From Neurospora tetraspora (lineage: Eukaryota > Ascomycota > Sordariomycetes > Sordariales > Sordariaceae): DNA of 64,000 nt. A program made the translations under genes and the position numbers. The notes under the pieces were generated by a model. It worked only from the letters and a program-made list of their open reading frames with translations, was not told the DNA's origin and did not search any database. Position 1 is the stretch's first letter; each line of letters begins with the position of its first letter. Positions 33,501 to 43,224 of this stretch are shown here, piece after piece. Location: NCBI RefSeq assembly GCF_033439725.1, contig NW_026944383.1, positions 2,294,001 to 2,358,000 on the forward strand. Reading direction: 5' to 3'.

Positions 33501-36500
33501 GTCAGTTATTGAGGCTGTCTCCAGAATTGCCAACATTCCTATCATTTCATCCATGGATATGCTAAGCTTGGGTGCCCGCGTCGGAACCTGTCAAAATTTC
33601 GAGGTCAAGACCTTTGTCAACAAGGAGCTCAAAGGAAGGAAGAAGACGTACATCTTCATCTCCGGCTGTCCGAAAGAGCGCGGCTGCACTATTGCTCTTC
33701 GCGGTGGGTCAACTGAGATCCTATCCCGCATGAAGAGGATCACCGAGTTCATGGTTTACGTGGTTTACAACCTCAAGCTCGAATCCTGCTTGATGCGCGA
33801 TGAATTCGTTCATGTGCCTCCGAAGCTCGAGTCTCCCCCCCGGTCAACCACGAAGCTCCTGAGTGATGGCAGTCAGGTCCCGTTTTCAACAACTCCAAGC
33901 ACACCACCAGAGGAAAACCCCCCCGCTCACAGGATGGCCGAACACAGCCCCGAACATAATCAGCCCCCTGAACCCTCTCAAGTGACCGATGAGACTGTCG
34001 AGAGCATAACCTCGACTGAGGAACATTCAGCTGCCGCCCTCAACACGAGTTCATCAATCAAGGAGGAGACCGAGGAGGAACTAATTCGGGCTGAGTCCGA
34101 AACACATGAAGGTCAAGGTGCGGAAGACTTGCCTATGCCCACATATTATGGTGACATGGTCGCCAAATACGAGACCAGAATCCTCTCTGCATCACCCTTC
34201 GTCAAGTTCACTCAACCATACCTGCTCATGAAAGCCCGAGAGCAGGAGAGGCGTCTGGTGTATCTCAAACGTCTTCGTGACCAGGACATCGTCGAAGAAC
34301 TCGGAGAAAGCGAGAAGAGTGAGCCTCAGCCTAGGCAATTTCAGCTTATCAAGCCTGAAATGGTGCATGAACTCGGCCAAAAGGCCCCGCGCCACATCAT
34401 GGAGGTGCTTCATGCTGTCTACGATGCGGAATATGACAAGGCCTTGTACAACTACCAGACCCAAACCAAGCAGTGGGAGAATTACATCCAGGGAAGCCTC
34501 GACCTATTTGATCCTCACTCACACCAGAGCATCGTTGTTCTGTACTCGGTTACGTGTAATGTGACCCAAGTCCCATGCACGGAGCCCAGCGTCGTGGCTT
34601 TTGAGTTCTATAGGGAAACTCCGGACGCACATAGTGGGATGTACCAAGACTGCACCCTGGGGCAGTACATCGAGGACGTCTGCGAAAGCGCTGACTCAAT
34701 CTGTCACTCCAATGGATGTGACCGAAAGATGTTTGAGCATTACCAGACGTATGTTCACGAAAACGCGCGAATCACGGTCATGGTGGAGGACAAGCCAAAA
34801 TGGCCAGAGAACTTCCCCGAGAGACCACACGAAAGAGATGGTTGGAAAGATGGCACCGGAATCTGCATGTGGAATTACTGCAAGGTGTGCAACAACCATT
34901 TCGGGCTGATGCCCATGTCTGTGAGCACCTGGAAGTATTCTTTCTCGAAGTATCTGGAATTATCGTTCTGGAGCCGTGGTTTACGCCTTCGTCCAGAGAC
35001 AGGATGCCCTCATGATCATCAGAAAGACCATGTTCGGTTCTTCTACTACCTATATCGCGACATTGCCGTCAGGATACACTACGATCCGATCGACTTGTAC
35101 GAAATCATTGTCCCTAGGTCAAGAATCACATGGAAGGTAGACCATGACCTGAGGTTGAAGAATGAAGTCTTTACCAAGGCAGAAGAGCGCTGGAACCGCT
35201 TTATCAACTCGGTCAAGGCCAGGTTGAAGAGCATCAGAATCGACAGCGTCTTGCCGGAGAAAACGGAGCACTGCAAAGCCGAAGTGGAAAGAATGACAAA
35301 GAAGGTACAAGAGGACCAGGCCGAGCTGATTCAAGACCTTCAGGACGCCTACATGGGCTCAAAGTACTACGAGGTTCTTGCCATGAACGGAGTTATACGT
35401 CAGATGGCGGAGAGAGCTACTGAATGGGACGTGGCCTTTACCAAATTTGAGGCCGACTTCCTTTCGGACAAAGATGTTCGCCAGTTGACTATTATCCAGC
35501 TGAAGAAGATGTTTGACCCAAAATCCGGATCCTCAGGTTCTGAACTTGGGGAGAAGCCGTCCTCTGAGGCAACTCACTCCAATGCCAACGCCGGCGAACC
35601 GGAAATGAAAGAAAAGCCATCGCAGCCAACGGAAGATGAAGGCCCTAGCCCCAAGACGCATTCTCCAGTGTCTTCCGCGACCAAACCTGTTTCTGTGGTA
35701 AGGGGGGAAGCAGTGGATGAAGCCGGGTCCATTCTGGGAAGAGTCGAGCCTCTTGACCTTGCAACTGCATCCTCGCCCACGCTCATTAGAAATGGGGCGG
35801 ATCCGGTTCTGGAAGCAGCAAAAGTCACAGTCAACGAGCCAACGCCGATCGTCACAGCCGCAACCCCCACACCACTACCGACACCTCTCTCAAAACTCAA
35901 CGAAGCACCTCAATTTACCGGTGGCGAGTTGTCTTTGGCTGAAACGATCGAACTCAAACGCCGAGAACAACAGGCAGCCATGCCTGAGGCTAGCACCTCC
36001 GCCGCCGGCGGTGAGGGTTCGATGGAAGGTTTCAGGCCTATTGTACCGGAGCGCACGTCATCCCGTAAGGCGGGTTTGACGGTGTCGCCTCCCTTAACAC
36101 GGGCCATTTCACAGCCAGTGGGAGCCATTCCGAAGCTACAGTCCGCCATTCCGAAGGCTAAAGAGCATAAGATGCCTGAGCCGGGTGATCTTGCGCGGGC
36201 AACAGGAGAGGGCTCATCTCTCAAGGGAGATAAGAAGTTCCTTGGGATGAAGATCCGTCCTTCTGCTATCCCACGCTATCGGCATAGGAATTCGAAGGTG
36301 TTCACTCTTGCGCGTCACTTTGAGGAGTTGAGTCGAGAGTTTGAGAAGGAGCGAATCAAGGACAAGAGAGAGCGGCAGGCCAAGATGTCTTTTCCACGTG
36401 CATATCTGCCACGTTCGACTACCAAGGCCATCGTGGAGATCTACGAGGATGTCGACCAGGCTGTTCAGGAACCCGGTACTGCGGAAGAGGGCCACCCTGG

Positions 36501-38420
36501 TGACAAGGACTCGAAGGACAATAGGCCAATGGAGGGTTCCTCTCCGCCAGATCAAGCCCAAGGGGATCATGCCAGATTGTCTGCAGACCAGGGCCGCACT
36601 TCGTCAGTTGAGATCCCATCCCGAGAACCTACTCCTGAAGATCGGGACCACGAAGCGGACGCAGACGAAGGACAACACGAGAGCGAAGCCGAGTCCGATG
36701 AAGAAGGTGCAGAAAGTGATGCCGACCGGTCAACATATACGTATGACGATATCCCGACTGATGTCAGGGACCTGGCTGCATCCATCGAGCCAAGTGAGGA
36801 AATACCTGAGGAGCTACCAAAACACCAAAGGAAGAGCCTCATGACTATGCTCACCAACTTTTGGGCTGAACGCTCCGCCAGTGGATGGCCCGCGCTTGAC
36901 TACCCTTACAATTCGACCGATCACATGTTCACGGACTCTAACGTGATTGTCAGAGAAGACGAGCCAAGTTCTGTTGTCGCCTTTGCGATGAACTCCATGG
37001 ACTACCACATCCAACTTCGAAACATCCGAAGGAACTCCAGGAGAACCCAGCAGCAGCAACAACAACAAAGGCAGCAGAAAGAGCAACAGCAGCAACAGCA
37101 GCAACAACAGGAGCTACCATCCCAGGATCCCGAAGAGAGCAGCGACAGCGGCATGCTAGAAATCAAGGGCGGCGGCGCCGGTCCCGACCTCAGCGAAGCC
37201 GAACTCGAACAAAGCATGCTCCGCCCCTTCGGCACCCACCTCAAGTTCCAATTCACGGAAGGCTCCGGCAAGTTCACCTGCAAGATCTTCTTCGCCGAGC
37301 AATTCGACGCCCTGCGGCGCAAGTGCGGCGTCGGCGACCGTATCATCGAGTCCTTGTCTCGCTGCTTGAAATGGGACTCCAAAGGCGGCAAAACCAAGTC
37401 CGTCTTCCTCAAGACGCTCGACGACCGACTAGTCATGAAATCCCTTTCCCCCATCGAAACCTCGGCCTTCCTTGGTTTCGCGCCCGTCTACTTTGAATTC
37501 ATGGCCCAAGCTTTGTTTCATGACCTCCCCTCCGTCATCGCCAAAATGCTCGGTTTCTTCCAAGTAATCATCAAAAACCCGCTCACCAACACCGAAGTCA
37601 AACTCGACCTTTTGCTCATGGAAAATTTGTTTTATGACCGCTCCCCCACCCGCACCTTCGACCTAAAAGGGTCCATGCGCAACCGCAAAATCCAATCGAC
37701 CGGCGAACAAAACGAAGTCCTGCTCGACGAAAACATGGTCGAGTACATCTGGGAATCTCCCCTCTTTGCACGGGAGCACTCCAAACGTTTGCTCCGAGCA
37801 TCCGTCTGGAACGACACCCTCTTTTTGGCAAGACAAAACGTGATGGATTACAGTCTCATGATCGCCGTCGACGAGAACAAGAAGGAGTTGGTGGTGGGCA
37901 TTATCGATTGCATCCGCACTTGGACGTGGGATAAACGCCTCGAGAGTTGGATTAAAGACAGGGGGTTTGCGGGGGGAGGGAGGAACAGGCCGACGGTGAC
38001 GAGTCCGAAGGAGTATAAGAGTCGGTTTCGAGAGGCTATGGCTAGGTATGTGCTTTTTGGTCCTGCGAGGTTTACGTGCTTGGTTACGAGGGGGAGGGAT
38101 GGGGGGTTGGTTTTGTTGAGGGGGTTGGTTTAATCATGTTCGCATGAACAAGGTGTTCGAACGGATGAGGGAGGGGTGGTTGGAGTGGACGTTGAAATTG
38201 CCTGCTGACACATTCTTGGATACTTCTCCTTTTCCTCTATGATTATAGGTATATTCTCCAAGCACCTAATTGCTGGCATCACTTTGGAAGTGCCCTGGGC
38301 CCTACCGGCAATCCTTCCTTGAAGGCTGTTGTTGGTCCTGCTCCTAGGACGAGGTTCGCGGGGGATGTTACTCCGTCGATTAGGGGGTCGGTGAGGGGGT
38401 CGGTGAGGGGGATGGAGTGA
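30538..38420 (+). CDS. FAB1: FAB1/PIKfyve phosphatidylinositol-3-phosphate 5-kinase
   Basis: Exons 30538-38045 and 38249-38420 encode 2559 aa. The enzyme makes PtdIns(3,5)P2 from PtdIns3P on endosomal and vacuolar membranes. Domains: FYVE finger at about 452-518 (RRKHHCRTCG, CKNC); Fab1-type TCP-1/Cpn60 chaperonin domain at about 845-1085; cysteine-rich region at about 1445-1480 (WNYCKVCNNHFG); and a C-terminal PIP kinase from about 2226 with FDLKGSMRNR near 2374, VMDYSLM near 2435 and IDCIRTWTWDKRLESWIK. A Gln-rich tract (about 2171-2191) precedes the kinase. The terminal intron (38046-38248, 203 bp, GTATGT...GCTGAC...TTATAG) restores the family C-terminus MARYILQAPNCWHHF. Without it the frame reads into unrelated residues ending at 38133. 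The start MAFKLPLG has a good context (GCCGAGATGGC); an upstream in-frame ATG at 30457 is less likely. Confidence 0.96.
37048..37110 (+). repeat. CAG/CAA tract coding poly-Gln in FAB1
   Basis: An interrupted CAG/CAA run encodes a Gln-rich segment (with Arg, Lys and Glu interruptions) just upstream of the kinase domain. Such tracts vary in length between strains. Confidence 0.85.
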
Positions 38421-39026
38421 AAAGGTGGTCGAGGGTAGGAGGTGGTAGGACAGGAAGCATATGGGAGGAGGATATGGTTGAGAGGTGGGTATGTGTTGGG
38501 AATGGAGAGCATGATGGTGCAATGACACCGGTGTGGCTGTGGGATGGGGAAAATGAGGAATCAGAAGAGTTTGTTAGGCCGCAGTCTTGTTTTTTGTCTG
38601 TTGCATTGTTGTTATCATTATTGTTAAGCACGGCGTTTTGCTGTTGTGTTCACCTGTCAGACAGAATGAAAAGGGGAAAGTGAGTCTTGGTCCGTTGCCC
38701 AATTGTCTGTTGAAAAGTGGTAATCAATTCAGTCATCTATCCATCTACTTCCTTTTGTGCCCTTGATCTGACTTCTGATTGGGAATGCTTACAAACAGCG
38801 ACGCTGTCTATCCTGGTGAGAGGCCGGTCAGTTCCCCCCGTCCCCCGTCCCCCGTCCCCCATCCCCCGTCCCCCATCCCCCATCCCCCATCCCCCGTTCC
38901 CCTTCCCCTCCCTCTTTTTCTTTTATTCCTCGTTCATGTTACTAACTTTCCACGATAGTCTTCCTCAGATTCACCATGATCACTACCCAGCAAAAATGCC
39001 AGACTAGCCAACACAATCACTTGCCA
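38421..39026. other. Convergent intergenic region FAB1 / agmatinase
   Basis: Contains the 3' ends of both convergent genes and, at 38833-38905, about ten head-to-tail copies of a C-rich heptamer (CCCCCGT/CCCCCAT). No gene is supported. Confidence 0.6.
38833..38905 (+). repeat. C-rich heptamer minisatellite
   Basis: Tandem CCCCCRT units (R = G or A) with a degenerate tail. The complementary strand is G-rich (AYGGGGG) and has the spacing needed for G-quadruplex formation. Confidence 0.85.
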
Positions 39027-40754
39027 TCAATCACTCACCGGCTTAGCAACCATCAAACTAATAAGCGACAACCCAACCTGCGCAGCAGCTAGAACCGTCG
39101 TCTCCCCCTTATTATCATAAGCCGGGCTGACCTCTACCACATCCGCCCCAACAACAGACAAGCCTCTCAGCCCGTCAATGATAGTCAGTAGTTCCCTCGT
39201 AGACCACCCGCCGGGTTCCGAGGTCCCCGTGCCCGGAGCAAACGCCGGATCCAAGACGTCAATGTCGACGCTGATATACACCCTCGAGTCACCCACCCGG
39301 GCCTTGATGGTCGATATAATCCAGTCGATCCCGTGCTTGTCGATGTCCCGGGCTGTGATGACGGTGAAGCCGCAGCGCTTGTCGTTAGCACGGTCACTGC
39401 GCTTGATGATGGGGCCGCGAGTGCCGGCGTGGACGGAGGTGTTGCGGATTAAGCCCTGGGAACTTTGTGTTAGTGACTGGGGGATGTTATGGGCATTCAA
39501 TGAGGGGACCTTACTTCTTCGTGGGCGATGTGGAGGAAGGTTCCGTGGTTGATGCCTCTGTGCCAAGAGGATGTGTTAGAGTTGTTGAACCTCGCTGGGT
39601 GCTCCGGTCTGAAGATCGACTTACGCATAATCGGAGATGCCGCCTCCGAGAACGTCAGGATTCCATGTGTCTATCGTGAGGTTAGTGTCCACTAGGCCGC
39701 CGCATCGATACACAGATATTCCGCGTCAAGACAACTCACCAATGTGACTATCGAAATGGATCACGGACACCTGACCCCATCGGTGAAAGGTTGATCGCAG
39801 TGCCGACAGAGTGGTGCTGTGATCACCGCCCAACATCAATATTCTCGGCACGGCTGCAACCGTGTCGTTGGCCGTGGGCCGTCCGGATATGACTCTGTGC
39901 GCCTTGTCGAGCTGCTTGAAGGCAACGGTATTGTCGAGCCAGGTCAAGGTGGCGTCGCCGCAGTCCACAACGGTAGCCCAGTCATGCAATGCATCTTCGT
40001 CTGCAAGTGACCATCACATCGAGTTAGTTGGAAATCTGGGAGCGGTGACCTTGACAATTTCCGAGTAGTACTCTTGGTGGGGTTTTGGTTGGTGTTGAGC
40101 TATAATCTATATTGACTACCATCGTGTACTTTGGAGGTACAGTACTTAGCTCGAGGGGTACTCTTTGTGAGACACACATTGCATTGGGGAACTTGGGGTC
40201 CTTTGGTCTTTGAGATCATGGTGGTACCGCAGCGAGTGCCGCGGAGAGATTGAAAGCTGAAACATACTTACCCGTGTAGAAATCGAATCCTCCGAGGCGT
40301 TGACTCCCGACCCTAATTCCTGTCGGCCCGTAGCGGGCTCCTGGTCGTCCGGTAACAGCCTGCAAGAAAGTGTATTTCGGGTAAGACAACTGGACTAATC
40401 TTGTCAAAGAGGAAAGAAACAAGACTGACTGTATCAAAGGGAGCGCCAAGAACAGCAATGTCGTACTTCTTGGAGGCCGCTTCTTCGTCCGAAAAACAAT
40501 TCACATACGGAAGGCTGCCGAACGTCTTGAGTCCGTGGAACTGACTTCCCGTCAGGATGTCTATGTCGTCCACACTTGGATTGTCAAGGGAGATTGGATG
40601 TTGTCTGTTGTTGCTGGAAACCCAGAAGGAGGAGGATGAGGATGAGGAGGAGGAGGATGAGGAGGAGGAAGAATGAGGAGGAGGAAGAATGAGGGGTACC
40701 GTGAGCTACTACCCCGCCCATGCCGAGGGAGAACAACCCCAAGAATGATCTCAT
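39027..40754 (-). CDS. Secreted agmatinase/ureohydrolase-family enzyme
   Basis: Clear exons (minus): 40430 end of first part, then 40359-40272, 40000-39740, 39670-39625, 39557-39515, 39455-39027, with GT...AG introns of 70, 271, 69, 67 and 59 bp in consistent phase. The family is Mn-dependent (agmatine to putrescine plus urea). Motifs are MLGGDHSTTLSA, HFDSHIDTW, SVDIDVLDPAFAPGTGTSEP and VGADVVEVSPAYDN, with all metal-ligand His/Asp residues present. The N-terminus MRSFLGLFSLGMGGVVAHG (start 40754; an in-frame ATG also at 40781) is a signal peptide. Between it and the conserved VDDIDILTGSQFHG the frame changes by one base inside a TCC-rich microsatellite. Either an indel lies there, or an intron is removed; 40699-40561, 139 bp with a weak GTACCC donor, would restore the frame but delete VDDI. 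Substrate specificity is inferred. Confidence 0.88.
40628..40692 (+). repeat. GGA-type microsatellite in agmatinase 5' region
   Basis: Interrupted GGA/TGA/AGA triplets (TCC on the coding strand). It lies between the signal-peptide codons and the conserved domain of the agmatinase gene, and the required reading-frame change falls within or next to it. Confidence 0.85.
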
Positions 40755-40781
40755 GCTGATTGACGTAAAATCAGGCATCAT

Positions 40782-41289
40782 TAATATCCAAAGAAATGGA
40801 AGGAACAGCTATCCTGAAGCTGATAATAGTTTCCGCATTCCAGGAAGGAAAAGGTGAAGATGGCCAAAAGAATCATGGCCGTCAAGGTCCTTATACCAGG
40901 CCGTGCCTTCCCGTCCTCGATTGCAGATTTCCTGCCGCCCCGCCTTTCAATGCCCTTTGTCGGTTGCAGCATGCTAGATAAGCTGACATGGGAAGTCGCG
41001 GCAGGTCCAGTAATCGTGATGCAATTGAGATGGAGGCAACCTCGTTCTTTCCCAATGGAGCAAAGTTTGTTTTGCGGTGACCAGTCGAGTTATCGCCCCA
41101 TTTCAAGAGAATCTCTCTCCATCACCACATCACCATCTTATGTCCATTACCTAATATCTTTAACCACGATATCCGACCTATCACCACCTAGAATCCGTCT
41201 GCGCAGGACCTCGATAGCATCTTTCAACAGCTACACCTTAAAAGACATTTTCAAGGCACTCAACCATCCAAGCTCCTCCGTCTTGCGCA
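40782..41289. promoter_or_regulatory. Divergent intergenic region, agmatinase / DUF3176 gene
   Basis: About 0.5 kb between the agmatinase start (minus) and the DUF3176-type gene start (plus, 41290). The DNA just before 41290 is CA/CT-rich (CATCACCACATCACC), as in fungal leaders. Overlapping frames here show no domain. Confidence 0.5.
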
Positions 41290-43224
41290 ATGGATCCTTG
41301 GGCTGGAGGCGACAGAGTGAGCGAGAGCAGTACTCGCCGCCATGTACCCATCAGTAGCATCAGAGAACCATCTGAGCATTTATCTCCCAGGGCCAGTCAC
41401 CGAATCGATTCCCAACAGCCAGAAGAACGTCGAGACACGGCCTTTACTTCCCACCCAGACAAAGATGAAGTTTACGAGGCCTTCACTGATATTGACCTGG
41501 GACCAGAGCTGGAGAAACAGGGAGTGCCACCTCGCCCCAGCCGGAGGGTTCGTGCCAGAAAGCATTTCACCTACGCAGCTTAGTGGCAGCAAGAGTTCTG
41601 GTACGCCATCATATGCGTCTCCACGGCAGTTGGGCTGGTGACCCTCCTCAGATACTACGACAACCAGCTTGTGCCTGAACTGGGTGTCGGAGTACAATTT
41701 GACTCAGTCCTCCTTGTCATGGTCACAATCTTCCGAATCTCACTCATGGCCTTCGTTGGCTCTTGCCTAAGCCAAGGCGCGTGGCTTTGGGTATCGGAAA
41801 TCTCGCAACAACGTTACAACCATGATGCGCTGCTGTCGGACTTCAGTGTCTTTGACGGATCGTCTCGGGGAATACGAGGCAGCTTGCGCTTGCTCTGGCG
41901 GATGAAGCTCAAACATCTTGGGTGTATCGGTGCGCTTATCATTATCCTATCACACTGGTTCGAGACCTTCAGCCAGCAAATGGTTCTCTTTGAGCAGCGT
42001 CCCCGAATTCTCAACCGTGGGTACGGTCCGGCACCGCCTCCTCCACGATCCGAGGTCTAGGACGCCTACATGAGGCGAGGAGGCTACCTTGGAGACTTGG
42101 TGCCTTCGCTCTCTACAAAGGCAGCCATCTACAGCGGCATCATCTCAACCGAGATGCCCAGGCTTCCTGTGTACTGCGAGACTGGAAACTGTTCTTGGCC
42201 AGTGTTCCCGACTCTGGCGGCTTGTGGGGAGTGTATCACAGTCACCAACGTCTCATCAACTTGCAATGAAACTTCACGCATGTGCACATACAGCGTTGAC
42301 TCCGGTAATACATTGGATGTTCCCATGGATCCAGCAGCCGAGTTCAACATCTTCAAAGTCGCTCCGTCCAACGGGACATCTCATCCAATCAAGTCGACAA
42401 ACCGGGCTTACTTCTCGGTTTTTGACATGCTCTCCCTCGTCCAATCTGAGGATCAGGGATTGTCGGTCACGGGTACCGAGTGTGCTCTATGGTTCTGTGT
42501 CCAGAGTTTCAAGCTCCTGGTCTTTGATGGAACGCACAATGAGACCATTGTGGGAAACTGGTCCACCACGGAACTTGCACATGCCGGTGGTGGCAATCTC
42601 CACGGCGCTGGATATTCCTTCATCGGCCTGCCCGAGCATCTGAATGCTGACAACACGACGACCTACTCAGTATCCAATGAGGCCATAACCGCTTTGCGAA
42701 CGTTCATGGCTGATATAACGTCTGGAGTGGTCCGCGCCGACACAAACATGTTAGATTACTCCTCGGACTGGGTTGAAGCCATGTGGAACGCAACCAATAC
42801 CCTGCAAGCCTGGATGGAGAGCTTCACGCAAGCCATGACAGCCGAGTTTCGTGTCAATGGGAGACTCTCCAACGGGTTAGGCGGCACCAAGGTTTATGCT
42901 GGATCTGCCACTCAGCTCGCCCCTTTCATTAGAGTCCAGTGGTGGTGGATGTTCTATCCCGGCTGCATGCTACTGATCAGTTTCTACTACTTCTTTCGCA
43001 CCGTTGTTATCAGTGCTCGTCATGGCGTGTCTGCCTGGAAAGGAGATGCGTTGCCCATGTTGTTCGTCCGAGTCGACGACAACATCCATGCCCACGTTGG
43101 GGATGGCATGGACGTGCCAGATGGCTTGATGGGGAGAGTTGGGAATATCCGGATTGCCATGTACAGGGATGAAGATGGACAATGGAGATTCAGGTCGACC
43201 AGAGATGACCCTAAAGAAGCCTAG
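41290..43224 (+). pseudogene. DUF3176-type membrane protein gene with two in-frame TAG codons
   Basis: Three consecutive open stretches (41290-41583, 41584-42060, 42061-43224) lie in one frame and together give the layout of the DUF3176 family (about 645 codons). That layout is a charged cytosolic N-terminus; three hydrophobic segments (WYAIICVSTAVGLVTLL, SVLLVMVTIFRISLMAFVG, LGCIGALIIILSHWF) around a SRGIRGSLRLLWR motif; a large Cys- and N-glycosylation-rich outer domain (ETGNCSW, CGECITVTNVSSTCNE); and a C-terminal membrane segment (WWWMFYPGCMLLISFYYFF). The frame is interrupted by TAG at codon 98 and codon 257. Both would be CAG before a CpA-to-TpA transition, the RIP signature. The rest is well preserved, so inactivation looks recent or mild; stop-codon readthrough or sequence error are alternatives. 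The function of the family is unknown to me. Confidence 0.85.

Noticed and set aside
40584-40781. Agmatinase first exon read straight on as a 65-aa hydrophobic protein
   Set aside because: The Leu/Ile-rich tail is the TCC microsatellite in the wrong frame; the signal peptide belongs to the downstream enzyme.
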